Assembly (NCBI GenBank): GCA_036023115.1
Contig: JAYKKT010000046.1
Coordinates: 1,913,501 to 1,977,500, forward strand
DNA: 64,000 nucleotides
Direction: 5' to 3'
From: Brasenia schreberi
Taxonomy: Eukaryota; Streptophyta; Magnoliopsida; Nymphaeales; Cabombaceae
Shown: positions 50,701 to 62,689 of the stretch, piece after piece
How positions within the stretch are numbered: the first letter of the stretch is position 1
Layout: each line of letters opens with the position of its first letter
Translations under genes and position numbers: made by a program
The notes under the pieces: generated by a model
Databases searched by the model: none
The model's input: only the letters and a program-made list of their open reading frames with translations
What the model was told of the DNA's origin: nothing

Positions 50701-51862
50701 GGTTCTTTTGCCAACCTTGATTGGCCATTAACTCGTTGGATGTAAAAAATGCATTCTGAATGGGGACTTAGAGGAAGAAGTCTATATGGAGGCTGGAAAA
50801 TTTGGGAATAAGGTATGCAGAGCTAAAAAAATCTTTATATGGTGCTCGAAACTGGTTCCCTCGAGCATGGTTTGAAAGATTCCACAAGGTTTGTAAAAGG
50901 CCTAGGATATAGTCAGGTCAATCGGATCACACACTTATTCATAAAGAAGTCTACTAAAGGTAAAATTTCGGTTTAATTGTCTATGTAGATAATATAATAT
51001 CGACGGAGATGATATAAGCGAGTTGTGCGGCGTATTGAAGCAAAGTCTAGCCAAGGAATTTGAAGTTAAAGATCTTGGCCAGCTTCGGTATTTTCTTGGA
51101 ATGGAAGTGGCAAGATCAAAGAAGGGTATAGTAGTTTCTGGCAGTATATCTTAGATCTCTTGAAAGAAAGCTGGAATGAGTGGTTGCAAACCCTCGAGAC
51201 ACTCCTATAGAAGTCAAGACTAAGCTTGGCGATTCCAAGGGTGGTGTTCTAGTAGACTCGAGGTAGGTACCAAAGGCTGGTTGGGAAACTTATCTACCTG
51301 TCCCATACCGTCGACATTGCTTTCGTTTGTAAGCATGGTGAGTCAATTCATGCATTCCCTAGTAAGAACACCTGGGAAGCACATTTCTGAGAATTCTTGA
51401 GAAGTATACCTAAAGGCACACCAGGAAAGGTCTCTTCTTCGGAAAACATGAGAAGAGAGGGATTGAGGTATATATCTTGATGCTAACTGGGCTAGTTACA
51501 TTGCGGATAGAAGATCAACCTCTAGGATATTGCACCTTTATATGGGGTAATCTTGTCACATGGAGGAGTAAAAAGCAAAACGTTGTTGCTAGGAGTCGTC
51601 TTTGAAACGAGTTTAGATCGGTGGCTCGAGGTGTGTGAAGTTCTATGGCCAAAGACAAGTATTAGAAGAGCTTGAAAGATCGGGATTTATGCAAATGCAC
51701 TGTGTCATTTGTGATAACAAGTTTCATGGGACATAAGCATCTCATAATCGATCTTATGGCATGTGGGACAAAGCATGTTGAGATTGATAAACACTTAATC
51801 AAGGAGAAGCTTGAAGAAGAGAGTAATTTGCATTCCATTTGTCCTAACCACTCGACAAATTA
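47788..51862 (+). pseudogene. Broken gag-pol of copia 2
   Basis: Gag starts at ATG 47788 (MDDKLKEETILTTYGEDQ) and has a zinc knuckle CTHCGKKRHTKE near 48560, interrupted by a stop. A 9-residue unit (YKDYGKKPE type) is repeated in tandem at 48635-48705. Protease IIDSGATNHMVG is at about 48908, integrase zinc CDVCQRAKHHR near 49383, and integrase core DNGGEYC at about 49660 and GVAERKNRHILEIARTLLLE near 49755. From 50570 on, reverse transcriptase and RNase H are only traceable in short pieces through many indels (for example GQLRYFLGMEVARSK near 51075). It is far more decayed in its 3' half than in its 5' half. Confidence 0.82.
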
Positions 51863-51959
51863 AATTGCGAGATGTTCAAAGTGCATTGAGACAACCTTTC
51901 GAACATCAAGTTACCAAGTTGGGCATGATAGATATCTTCGCACCAACTTGAGGGGGTCA

Positions 51960-52196
51960 TGTCAAGTCTAAATGATTAATGGGTCGTGTCAAGTATTGTG
52001 TTGTTGAGTTTGTGACCCAATGGATCTGGATCAAATCCATTGGAAACCGTATTCATACTTGGGGTTAATTATGTCTTTTAAGTTAGATTAGGTTTAATAT
52101 AAAGCCAGAGAGTCATTAGGGTTAGAGCAATAAGGGGGAAAAGAAAATCTGGTGCCAGCCAGAATCAGTGGCTGAGTATGTCAGAGATTCAAAGGA
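51960..52196 (+). repeat. 3' LTR of copia 2, first part
   Basis: Matches 46878 onward and stops after TTCAAAGGA, where the minus-strand copia 3 begins. The remainder resumes at 55689. Confidence 0.85.
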
Positions 52197-52221
52197 ATCT
52201 GTCTAACCAAGCTTTAGGGGC

Positions 52222-55035
52222 TTGTTTCAGACCATAGAAAGCCTTTCGCAATTTAAGAGCATGACCAAGAGGAAGGTCGACACCAGGAGGAGGACTCATG
52301 TAAACTTCTTCATTCAAGTAACCGTTCAAAAAAGCATTCTTGACATCAAGTTGGTATATATTCTATTGTTTAATTACACTAATGGTTATGAGGATTCTAA
52401 TTATAGTCATCCTAGCTACAGGGGCAAAAGTTTCATCATAATCAATTCCATATTCTTGGGCATAACCTTTAGCAACTAGTCTGACCTTATATCTTTTAAT
52501 GTAACCATTGCTATGAGTTTTAATTTTGTACACCCATCGACATCCAATGATTTTCTTGTCCTTGGGTATGGGTGTAATTATCCATGTCTGAGCCTTGTTT
52601 AGAGCGTTAAGTTTATCCTGCGTAGCATCTTCCCATTCGAGAATGCCTTTAGCTTGATGATAAAACCTAGGTTAGGTTCCTTTACTTGTCGAAGGGTGAC
52701 AATCAAATTCTTTCTTTGTGGTTCAAAAGATTCATAAGACACAAATCGCTGAGGAGGTCGTGAGATCTTGGGTTCCAATCTTGTACTATTAGATTCTATA
52801 TGGTTTTCAATAGGTTCTCTAGGACGTCTTGTATAATATGAGGAGAAGGGTTCGACAATTGAATGAGTGTCATGGTTGTGTGTGAAGTGTCATTGTCTTC
52901 AACAATGTTTTCTTGAATAGGTTGATGATCTTCTGAGTTACAATCATCTTCATCTAAGACAAAGAAATCTTGAGGAAAAACAGATTCAGAGTTCTTCAAG
53001 GATTTGTTCTCATAATAAATATCATTCTAAAAAAATTTGACATCCTTAGACATGTATAGTTTGTCTTCTATAGGATCAAAACACTTATATCCTTTCTTAT
53101 CAATACCATACCCGAGAAAAATACATTCAATGACTCTTGGTGATAATTTATCATTCCTATCTGTATACACAAAACACCTACATCCAAAAACTTTAAGTCT
53201 TTCATAGTATGGAGGAAGATTATACAATTTTTCAAAAGGTGAGGTATTTTCAAGGTTAGACGAAGACATTCTATTTATGAGATATACTGCAGTAAGGGTG
53301 ACTTCAGCCCATAGATATTTAGGAACTTTACTTGCAATGAGCATGGTTCTACAAGTTTCAATGATGTCTATGTTTTCTTTTGGCTAGACCATTTTGTTGG
53401 GGGGTCTTAGTGCATGATTTTTGATGAATAATTCCTTTTGTTTCAATAAATTTTTGAAACTCTTTAGACATATATTCTCCTCCCGAATCGGATCTAAAGA
53501 TTTTAATGGTGGCTCCAAAATTTGTTTTTGATCATATTGTAAAATACAACAAATTTTTCAAATACTTCGGATTTATGTTTTAATAGATATATCTATGTGA
53601 AACGTGTAAAGTCATCCACAAAAATTACATAGTATTGAACTCGTCCTTTAGAGGGAATGGGCGTGTGGCCCCAAACATCCGAATGTATTAGATCAAAAGC
53701 CTTGTTTGGTACATAATTCCTTTCTCTAAAAGGGAGATGATGCATTTTTCTAAGAATACAATCCTTACATTCAAACTTTTTTTCTCTAATCATTTTCATC
53801 AAGAGAATATTACATAATTTTTGAGAATCCAAGTGTCCAAGTCTTTTATGCCAAAGCGTAGCATCTTGGGCTACATTGCAAAACTCAAAATTTGGCATAA
53901 CAAGATAGTCCATTTTGTATAGTCCACTTTCTCTATGGCCTTGACCAATCACTTTCTTCAATAGGTGATCCTGCACCACACAATGTTTGGATGAGAAAGT
54001 GACTATAGAATTATTATCACATATTTGTGCAACCGAAAGCAAGTTCAAGTTAAGTTTAGGTATTAGATTCACATTTTGAATTTTAAAGTTTTACTTTTCA
54101 AAATTCTCGATCTTTTTGATTTGTAGTTTTGTTCCATCGGTCGTAAACACATGTTTTCCAATAATCTCACAAGAATCAATCAAAGCATCTTCACTATGTG
54201 TCATATGAAAAGATGCACTGAAATCCAAGAACCAAGACATACCTTGAGAAGTAGATAGAGTATTCCCGGAGATGCTTGATTTTTTTTTAAAATCTCTTCG
54301 ATGTAGGCTTTCTTTAAAAATCTCTTCGATGTAGGCTTTGATGTTGTTGGGCAAGACACCTCCTTCCATGGCTCCTACGCTTCCACCCCTTTTTCGAAGT
54401 AGAGGAAAAGTGGTTTTAATGTATTCACTTTCCTTACAATAATAACAAATAGTATCCTTGTTGGGCCATGGTCCCATAGGCTTCTTCGACGTGCCTTCAT
54501 TGTTCTTGGCATGTGGAGGCTTGTAAGTCTTTAAGTTTGCTCCTGGTCTTCATGCGGCAAGCACGGCTTCTTTGGCCACATTCATATTCTTTAATCTTGT
54601 TTCCTTTATAACAAGATCGGTTAAAAAGGAATCTCCTCTAGGTCTAGGTTTTCTATATATAACATTTGATCTAATGTTTTCAAATTCGTCTCTTAATCCA
54701 CGCATAAACAAGAAAAAATATTGATTGTCCAAAAATTCTTGAAATTTGTCTAATTTGTAAAGATTTCCAAATTTGTCAAAACTTCTCAATTGAGTCCATA
54801 GCTCCGAAAATTCGTTATGATAATCCCTAATGCTTAGATTCCCTTGTTTGAGCATAACCATTCTTTCCTTAATATCGATTTGAAAAACAAAATAATCTTG
54901 AGAATGGAGTTTTTTCAAATATTCCCAAGTTTCAAACGTATTTTTAAAAGCATTAATTTTATTCTTAAGTTTTTCATCAACATTTTGACAAATAATCCAT
55001 GTAAGTTTTGCATTCATCTTTTCCCATAATTTCAA
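52222..55035 (-). pseudogene. Broken gag-pol of copia 3 (minus strand)
   Basis: Gag at 54550-55035 has a long retrotransposon capsid-like frame (MKLWEKMNAKLTWIICQNVD, later SIRDYHNEFSELWTQL). The zinc knuckle near 54440 reads CYYCKESEYIKTTF with His and the last Cys lost. The protease near 54220 reads FLDFSASFHMTH, its catalytic DSG changed to DFS. GAG-pre LWHKRLGHLDSQKL is at about 53850, the integrase start YYVIFVDDFTRFT near 53600, the integrase C-part LIASKVPKYLWAEVTLTAVY near 53300, and a reverse transcriptase start further left. Stops at several points rule out function. Confidence 0.8.
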
Positions 55036-55352
55036 ATGTAGCTTATATTTTTCATGTGCTTTGATGATTTAATTATCATCCAAGCTATCAATGTTCAAAA
55101 TCGGTTCTTTTACGGTTCTATCAATGTAATCCCAAAAGTCTTTTTGATAAAAAATATTTTTTCATCGTCCTAGCCCAACTTAGATAACACTTCGGGTCTA
55201 GGATATATCTAAACGACTCATTTTTACCTTCCATTTTTGTGCAAAAATAAAGATTTTGAGCTAACCTCAAGTTTGATGCAATTCTTCAAATTTTGCACTT
55301 GTGGCACACTTTCCAATGCAGTCAATTTCTTCATTCCGAGGCTCTGATACCA

Positions 55353-55688
55353 TGTAAATATTCGTCAATTAACGAAGGTTGATATTGCACGAATCAAGTC
55401 CACCAAGTCGCCAAGAATCAAATGGCATTCAAGTGTGGATGCTGATGTTCAAGAGTAACAAACACAAGAGCGGAAGCGCATACAAATGAGGCAAAAAGCA
55501 GTGCAAAGACTGCATTCTTTATTCAAGTGTTGAAGTAGTTTTTATAGACACAATACAAGTAGTTTGAAGTAGGAATAATGAAGAAGAAACAACATGGGGT
55601 AGTGCTAGTGCTGGCCAGGTGGCCCTGGCCCCTGCCTCAAACTTGGGCTGCACGGGCCCTAGTGGCTCGTGGCCCTATTACAATAACA
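55353..55688 (-). repeat. 5' LTR of copia 3 (minus strand)
   Basis: Reads TGTTATTGTAATAGGG to AATATTTACA on the minus strand, with a TATA-like TCTATAAAAAC in the middle (complement of about 55535-55545). It is followed directly by the primer-binding site. Confidence 0.85.
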
Positions 55689-55750
55689 GATTAATAAAGT
55701 TCTTTTCTTCAAATTTCATCAATGAAATCTGTGCAAAAGATGCAATACTT
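55689..55750 (+). repeat. 3' LTR of copia 2, second part
   Basis: GATTAATAAAGTTCTTTTC to GATGCAATAC matches 47121-47179, completing the LTR interrupted at 52196. Confidence 0.85.
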
Positions 55751-56674
55751 CTATGTAAATTCATAACTAAAAGTCAATGTTGGGTATCATTCCCTTCAAA
55801 TTATCCTGTGATCCTTATAACACGATCTATCTCCTCTTATAAGCAAAATAATCAATTTGTGTTTATGACAACTCATTATTATAAGTAACTAAATGCTCAT
55901 CATGTTTTTTAAAAATTGTATTAGCTATAAAAAGATCATATGTTATACTAAAATTTAAAATTTTCTTACCTTCCTTATTTAAATTTCCAAAACCATAGTT
56001 TTCATATATACCTTGATATCGTAATGCCTCTTTACCCATATGTCCATTTAGATCTCCTCCTAAACAAATCATCTCTGTTTTGTAGAATTATTTGAATCAC
56101 TTATCTAACTCTATCCAAAATGTCTTGTTTGGACTTTCTTCTAGACCTACTTGGGGTGCATCAGCACAAACTACATTTAAAGTCTCCATTACTAATGCAA
56201 ATTTTACCATCATAATTCAGTCACCTTAATGTTGTATGTCTACTACACTATTCTTTAAATCCTTATTTACAATAATACCAACTCCATTCTAACCGAAAAG
56301 CTAGAAGCTACAAGCAATCATGGTTTTTCTTTTGCAGAGTGCTATAATTTAAAACGTGTTTTTAATCTTGTTAGCTTTTTCTCCAACTCACTTTATCTCT
56401 TGTATACGTAGAATGTGAATCTTTCTCCTAATGATAGTATCTACTACCTCCATTAGTTTTTGATCAATGATATGATGTTCGAAATACCAAAGTGAATCTT
56501 GTTATATAGGACTAGCTTCCTTATCCCCGTATCCGTCCATGCTAAGACAGTGGAGATAGTCCTTATCCTCCACATCCGTTTGTACTTAAAAAGCATAGAC
56601 CCTATGCAATTTGTTTACTGTGGGCAACAATATAGCGGGACTAACTTGTTACCCACATTTGTTCATGATGTGAG

Positions 56675-57608
56675 TGTTGAAGATCAAGACGTGTTTATGA
56701 TTATGCATTTATGTATTTGTGTTTTAAATCTTTATGTAATTCGGATCCTAATGGACGAGAATATAATCCATTGGGATCCGGGTAGGATTAGTTTTACTAG
56801 TTAGGGGTGTTTTAGTCTTTTAAGTTAGAACAATGTTAGTATAAAACCCTAAGTACGATTATTAGGACTGTATATCGCCTCCTCCAAGGGACTGGGTTAA
56901 GCTCTGTGTCTACAGCAAGGGCTCTAATGGGTGGTTGGATATACCTTGTGTAATCATGAGGGTCGTTACAGAAAGGCGGGCTGGTGCTCTCAGCCGAGAG
57001 GGTTTTTTTGAGTGGCGATGATGGGCACGATTCTGATCAGAAGTGGAGTGTCAGAGGGTCATTGTCGAGTCGTCCAGACGTCATCTTCTTTCAGCGGTGG
57101 ATAGAGCTCGGAGTGGCTATCAACACTCTATAGTGATAGACTAGGAAATGGGAATGCTTTTTGACAGGATACCTTTCCCGTGTTTTCTAACACGATTAGG
57201 ATCCATTAGTCATTCTTTATGCTGGGAAGATCAGACACCTGAGTGGTGGCCTTCCATGTTCATACTTATGGTATGGTGCACACACGTCTTATTTTGTATA
57301 GCTGGTTCAATATTTCTTGGTAATCCAAAAACAAGGTTTCATCCTTTGGGAATGCTATTTTGAGAAAGACTACTTCAGGATAAACTTGATAGTTCGGCTG
57401 ATGTTGGTTTGGATGCTTACCGCAGAGTGGGCCTTCTACAATAGTGCTAGCCTATAGTGCACCATTGCGGTTAGCTCTTTGAGATTAACTGAACAAGTTG
57501 TTAGCTCTCTCCCCTCCGTTCCCTCCGATCTTAGAAAGCCTATGTTTCCCTTTGTGTTTGAATGATTCTTCCACAAGTGTGTCAATGTTAATTTCATAAA
57601 ACTCCACA
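56675..57608 (+). repeat. 5' LTR of copia 4, with a 666-bp foreign block
   Basis: Matches the 3' LTR at 56675-56871 and 57538-57608. The middle does not match and replaces about 53 bases of LTR. The LTR also holds a 14-bp inverted repeat (13 of 14 paired) CGGATCCTAATGGA/TCCATTGGGATCCG at 56742-56780. Confidence 0.88.
56872..57537. other. Unlike DNA inside the copia 4 LTR, origin unknown
   Basis: The block is visibly richer in G and C than the LTR around it, and has no terminal repeats, no duplicated flank and no gene I recognise. A 71-codon frame at 57148-57363 has no familiar motif. Base composition and style remind me of plant organellar, especially mitochondrial, spacer DNA, which is an impression only. 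Confidence 0.6.
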
Positions 57609-58120
57609 TGGTATCAAAGCCTATATGCTGAAGATCGTGGCCCGTAAGACTCGTTGAAGGGAAAGAAATCCTCTACAAGATTTACAACAGATTGTGTAAG
57701 TACGATTAATTTTTAAGGTGCAGTATTTTTGTCTGGAACAGTGGGCAGAATTGATGCAGTGGTGAATCAAGTGAACGTCTTTAAGGTGATGTATCCGAAA
57801 ATCATGAAAAGTTGATCAAGTGGAGAAGACGACTTTAGGGTAAGACGTCTCCATTACATTTTTTTGTGTGTGAGGAAATCTGTCTACAACAGAACAGTAA
57901 TATATCACAGTTGACATCATCTTTAATTTTTGGTAACCTATGGGTTTAAATGACATTAGTTGGGACATGATTTATGTGACATAAAGCAACGTTCCTTTGA
58001 CACAGATCAATTGCAAACGGCCTGAGATTTGTTTTGCCCTACAATTGGTACTTATTAGTTATAGTTAATCTTATCAAGAGTGGTTGGCTTATATAGTAAA
58101 GAGAAGGACAAGTTTTGAGT

Positions 58121-61100
58121 ATAATGGGAAAGAATAAGATTGGAGATGGTTGTGAGAGTAATTCCTTGGATAAGAATGAGGTCTTTCAAATTACAAACCT
58201 AAAGCTAGATGACAAGAACTATCTTTAATGGGCTAGATTCATTGAATTAGCTGTAATGGCAAGGGAGGGATGGGATTACTTAACTGGAGACATTCCACCG
58301 CCTCCCACAACAGATCCACTCTATTCTTGATGGGGTAGGGAAAATGCCCTGGTTAGTGCATGGCTTATACAATTAATGGTACCATTAATTGACATCACAT
58401 TCATGTTTTTAGAGTCAGCAAGAGACATTTGACTTGCAGTTCAAGATGCCTATGCTCAGAGAAAAATATAGCTAAAAAATATGATATTATCGAGAAGATT
58501 CGAAAGTGTAGATAAGGAGGAAGATCAGTAAGTGAATATTATGCAGAACTTAGAGGTTTATGGGAAGAATTGCAGGTCTACTCCAAGACAAAATGTCAAA
58601 GCTGTATGAAAGAACGCAATGAATAATTTGAGGAGAGAAAATTATTTGATCTGTTGTGGGGCATCTCTTCTGAATATGAAGCTGTGAAAAATAATATTTT
58701 GAGTAGAGAAGAGCTTCCTACTTTAAGCACAGTGTACTCTCTCTTACTTCGGAAAGAAGATTGGAAACATCTAGAAAAGGAGACCAAAATTAGTCAGAGA
58801 CCTCTGCATTTGTGGGAAGAAATAATTCTAATCCTTTCTTCTCTCGTGGACAAGAAGGATATGAGTGTGGTAGAGGCAGGACTTCACTATCTTCAGAAGA
58901 GAAGGATAAATTAATCTGCTCTCACTATGGAAAATCACGACATACTAAGGAGACATGCTGGGAATTAGTTGGATGACCCACTTACTAATAAAGCCTACTT
59001 TAGTAGTGACCAAAGCGACAAACAAAATACAGAAAGCAGTGCAACTTCATTGGCTGATATTAAGAAAGAGATTGAGATACTTAAGGCTCATCTAATTGAC
59101 TCACAAACTCCTTCCACTTCATGTAATGTTGATTCTTAAGCTATAATGCCATACCCATTCTCTTTTATGGCCAAGGGTAATGTATTTTTGTCTCACTCTA
59201 GGATATAGGTTATTGATTCAGGTGCCACAGATCACGTGGTTAGTAGGCGAGAATTTTTTGATGACTATGAGTTAACTCAAGGGAAAATTAATACTAGATT
59301 GGCTGATGGTTCACATACACCTATTGTTGGAAAAGGAAGTATAACTATACCCTTTGGCATATTAAAGAATGTCTTGCATGTTCTAAATATTTCAATCAAT
59401 TTATTATCAGTCTTCGCCATGACATAAGATTTAAAGTGTCGTTTAATTTTTTACTATACTAGATGTTTATTTGAAGAACTGAGGACATGGAGGATCTTTG
59501 GTAAGGGTAGTATGAGGAAAGGTCTTTACTTCTGTGAGGAAGACAGAGGAGCAACAATACAGTTAACAGTGATTACTAAAAAGCAGAAGGGGGAGTTACC
59601 TTTATGGCACCAGAGACTAGGACATTTACCATTATCTAAAATTAGAATGTTATTACCTGAATTTGCTCATTGTAATAATTTAAACTTGAATTGTGATACC
59701 TGTCAGAAGGCAAAACATCATCGTGCTTCTTTTCCTTTAAATGAAGAAAAATCCTCTCAACCTTTTGAGATTGTTCGCTCTGAAGTTTGGGGACCCTGTC
59801 CTACCACTTCGTTACATGGCCACAAGTACTTTATTTTATTCATTGATGATTGTACCACATTTACCATGATATATCTCATGAAAACAAGGGAGGAGGTGAA
59901 AGATATTCTTCCTATATATTGTCAGTTTGTTCACACTCAATTCCAACACTATTAAAATTATTCAGAGCGACAATGGAGGTGAATTTATGTCTCAAACACT
60001 CCATTCATATTTTTTAGATTGTGGTATTTTACATTATACCTCATGTTCCCATTCTCCGCAACAAAATGGTGTGTCTGCAAGGAAAAATAGATATATTCTA
60101 GAGGTGGCCAGAACTCTTTTCATTGGCTATGACGTTCCAAAAATGTATTGGAGTGAAGTAGTCTTAACAGTCGTTTATCTTATAAATCGTATGCCAAGTA
60201 GGGTTCTCAACGGTGATACTCTATTTAATTCTCTATGTCCTCAAAAATAGTTTCATTTGCTTCCAAAAGTGTTTGGATGTACTTGCTTTGTTCATATACA
60301 TTGTGGTTTTAGAGATAAATTAGATGCTAGAGCTGTTAAATGCATTTTTGGGGATATTCAGCTACTCAAAAAGGGTATAAGTATTATGATCCTATGAAAA
60401 GAAGGTTATATGTTAGGATGGATGTTACTTTTCATGAAGATATCCCATTCTATAGCAAGCAGAAAGAGCAATCATCAGAAACTTATTCACCTAATGTGAT
60501 ACTTATTCCACCAATTGAAAATCAACCAGAGCCCACAAGAGAATAAGAGGAGATGCATCCTTCTCCAAAAGAGGCATAGCAAGTTTACACTAGAGGTTAA
60601 AGAAGGACCTTTCCTCTGCACCAGCCTACTACTCTGAATCAAAATCCTCATCCTGAATCAGATTCAACTCCGTCCCAGGTAAGTTCTCAAAATTCTGGTC
60701 TTGAACTTGAAGATTTACCTATCGTACTTCAAAAGGGGAAACGTGATAATGCTAAATACTCATTTCAAAAGATGATGTCATATACTAATTATCCAAAAGA
60801 ATATCAGTTGTTTGTGGTAAATGCAGATAATACATATGTTCCCAAGACATTTGAAGAGGCAGAGCAACATTCAGAATGGAAGGCAACAGTGAAAGAAGCA
60901 ACCTTAGTAAGAAACAACACTTGAGAACTTGTGGATTTACAACCAAAGAAGAAAACAGTGGGATGTAAATGGATATATTGAGTGAAGTACAATGCCTATA
61001 GTAATATAGAGAGATACAAAGCAAGACTAGTGACTAAAGGTTACAGTCAGTCATTTGGAATTGACTATACTGAGACGTTTGCACGGTAGCACAAATGAGC

Positions 61101-62376
61101 ACTATTAGAATTATCTTAAGTGTGGTTGTGAATAAAGGATGGGATTTATGACAGTTGGATGTGAATAATGCATTTCTTCAAGGGGACCTTATGGAAGATA
61201 TTTACATGGACCTGCCACCTGGGTATGATCAAGGACGAAAGTCAAACAAGGTATGCAAACTAAAGAAATCAATTTATGGCTTAAAACAATCTCCAAGAGC
61301 ATGGTTTGAAAAACTCAGTGATAGGGTCTTAAGTTTGGGTTTCAAAAGGTGTGTCAGTGATCATACACTATTAATCAACCAAGGTAACAAAACCATTCTA
61401 CTATTGGTATATCTAGATGACATTATCATTACAGGTGATGATACAAAAGGTATAGTTATTCTGAAAAAACAACTAAGTGTGCTATTTGATCTGAAGGACT
61501 TGGGTAGATTACATTATTTCTTAGGGATTAAAGTGATTCAAAGTAAAGATTGCCTGTTTTTAAGTCAAAGAAAAAATATTTTGGACTTACTGAAAGAAAC
61601 AAAAATGGAGGACTGTCGGATATGTTCTACTCTCATTGAAATAAAAAATGAAGATAATAATGACTTGGTTGAACTATATGAAGATATTGGTAAATATCAA
61701 AGATTGGTGGAAAAATTGATAGATGTTACTATTACAAGGCCTAACATTAGTTTTGCAATTAGATATGTTTGTAGATGGATGCACTCCCCATCTAAATATC
61801 ACATGAGTATATTATTCCATATCATCATATACTTGAAATCATCTATCACCTATAACTTACTATATACTCCACATGCATCACTCAATATAAAGATTTATTC
61901 AGATGCGGATTGGGTAGGTTCCAAAGTAGACAAAAAGTCAACCTCCGATTATGTGGTATGCTTAGGAGGTAATATAGTACATTGAAAAAGTAAAGTAATT
62001 TGTGGTGGCCAGGTCGAGTGCAAAGGCTAAATATCGTGCTATCGCTCTTGGTATGTGTGAAGGCCTATGGATTATATCACTACTTAAAGAAATTGACCTG
62101 AGAAAAAACAAATCAATTGACTTCTTTACGGATAGTAAAGCTGCTCTCCAAATAGCGTCGAATCCAGTGTTTTATGAAAAGATCAAGCACATTGAAATAG
62201 ATTGTCATTTCATTAGAGAGAAAGTTTCTCGAGAGATCTTCAATCTTCTACATGTTCATTCGGGAGATCAACTGGTAGATATTATGACAAAATCAGTTCT
62301 AGTTAATGAGTTAAACAAAGCTCTTGTCAAGTTGGGTGTTTCAAGTCTTCAAGACCAACTTGAGGGTGTGTGTTGA
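58121..62376 (+). pseudogene. gag-pol of copia 4, interrupted but partly open
   Basis: Gag begins at ATG 58121 (MGKNKIGDGCESNS). The zinc knuckle near 58920 is SHYGKSRHTKETC with its second Cys changed to Tyr. Protease VIDSGATDHVVS is at about 59212, integrase zinc RLGHLPLSKI then CDTCQKAKHHR at about 59610-59710, integrase core SDNGGEFMS near 59965 and HSPQQNGVSARKN near 60050. Reverse transcriptase to RNase H is open for 276 codons at 61155-61985, with YLDD at about 61411-61422. RNase H continues at 62002-62376 with FFTDSKAALQIASNP. Stops or shifts remain in gag, before the integrase core, near 60240, 60540 and 61150, and at 61984. It is the most intact of the four copia elements but is not autonomous. 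Confidence 0.87.
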
Positions 62377-62689
62377 AGATCAAGACGTGTTTATGTTTAT
62401 GCATTTATGTATTTGTGTTTTAAATCTTTATGTATTTCGGATCCTAATGGACCACAATATAATCCATTGGGATCCGGGTAGGATTAGTTTTACTAGTTAG
62501 GGGTGTTTTAGTCTTTTAAGTTAGAACAATGTTAGTATAAAACTCTAAGTACGATTATTAGGGCTGTTAGGTTAAAAATAAAAACAGGGAGGCTGCGGCT
62601 GCCATGAAGAGGAGCCTTCCTCTATGTTCCCTTTGTGTTTGAATGATTCTTCCACAAGTGTGTTGATGTTAATTTCGTAAAACTCCACA
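62371..62689 (+). repeat. 3' LTR of copia 4
   Basis: TGTTGAAGATCAAGACG to AAAACTCCACA. Holds the same inverted repeat as the 5' copy at 62438-62451 and 62463-62476. Its central part (62568-62620) shows what the 5' LTR looked like before the foreign block. Confidence 0.92.

Larger units (their letters stand above)
52197..55688 (-). mobile_element. Copia retrotransposon 3 (minus strand), truncated in reverse transcriptase, one LTR only
   Basis: On the minus strand: 5' LTR (complement of 55353-55688), primer site TGGTATCAGAGCC (complement of 55340-55352), gag, protease, integrase, then part of reverse transcriptase, ending abruptly at 52197 with [16 protein letters not shown]. RNase H, polypurine tract and 3' LTR are absent. 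It interrupts the 3' LTR of copia 2. The missing end suggests a deletion at the junction or an incomplete integration. No target duplication was found. Confidence 0.82.
46878..55750 (+). mobile_element. Copia retrotransposon 2, its 3' LTR split by another copia fragment
   Basis: 5' LTR 46878-47179, primer site TGATATCAGAGC at 47180, polypurine tract TTGAGGGGGTC just before 51960, and 3' LTR in two parts (51960-52196 and 55689-55750). The second part continues the 5' LTR text exactly where the first stops (GATTAATAAAGTTCTTTTC). It lies in the minus-strand LINE, between text of 46877 and 55751. A clean 5-bp target duplication was not found, and about 48 bases of TTAATGTGTTGTG repeats sit just left of the 5' LTR. 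Confidence 0.82.
56675..62689 (+). mobile_element. Copia retrotransposon 4, best preserved, with an altered 5' LTR
   Basis: 5-bp target duplications GTGAG lie at 56670-56674 and 62690-62694. The 5' LTR is 56675-57608, primer site TGGTATCAAAGCC at 57609, polypurine-like ACTTGAGGGTGTG before the 3' LTR at 62371-62689. The 5' LTR is 934 bases against 319 because 56872-57537 is unrelated DNA. Outside that block the LTRs differ at only about 6 of the first 197 positions. It is inserted in the 5' part of the minus-strand RTE. Confidence 0.92.

Noticed and set aside
57148..57363. A 71-codon Trp/Cys/Phe-rich frame in the foreign block of the copia 4 LTR
   Set aside because: It resembles no known mitochondrial or nuclear protein that I can recall, so I did not call a gene.
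61155..61985. Intact 276-codon reverse transcriptase-RNase H frame as a possible host gene
   Set aside because: It lies between LTRs with a target duplication, and flanking pol domains are broken by stops; it is a decaying copia part.
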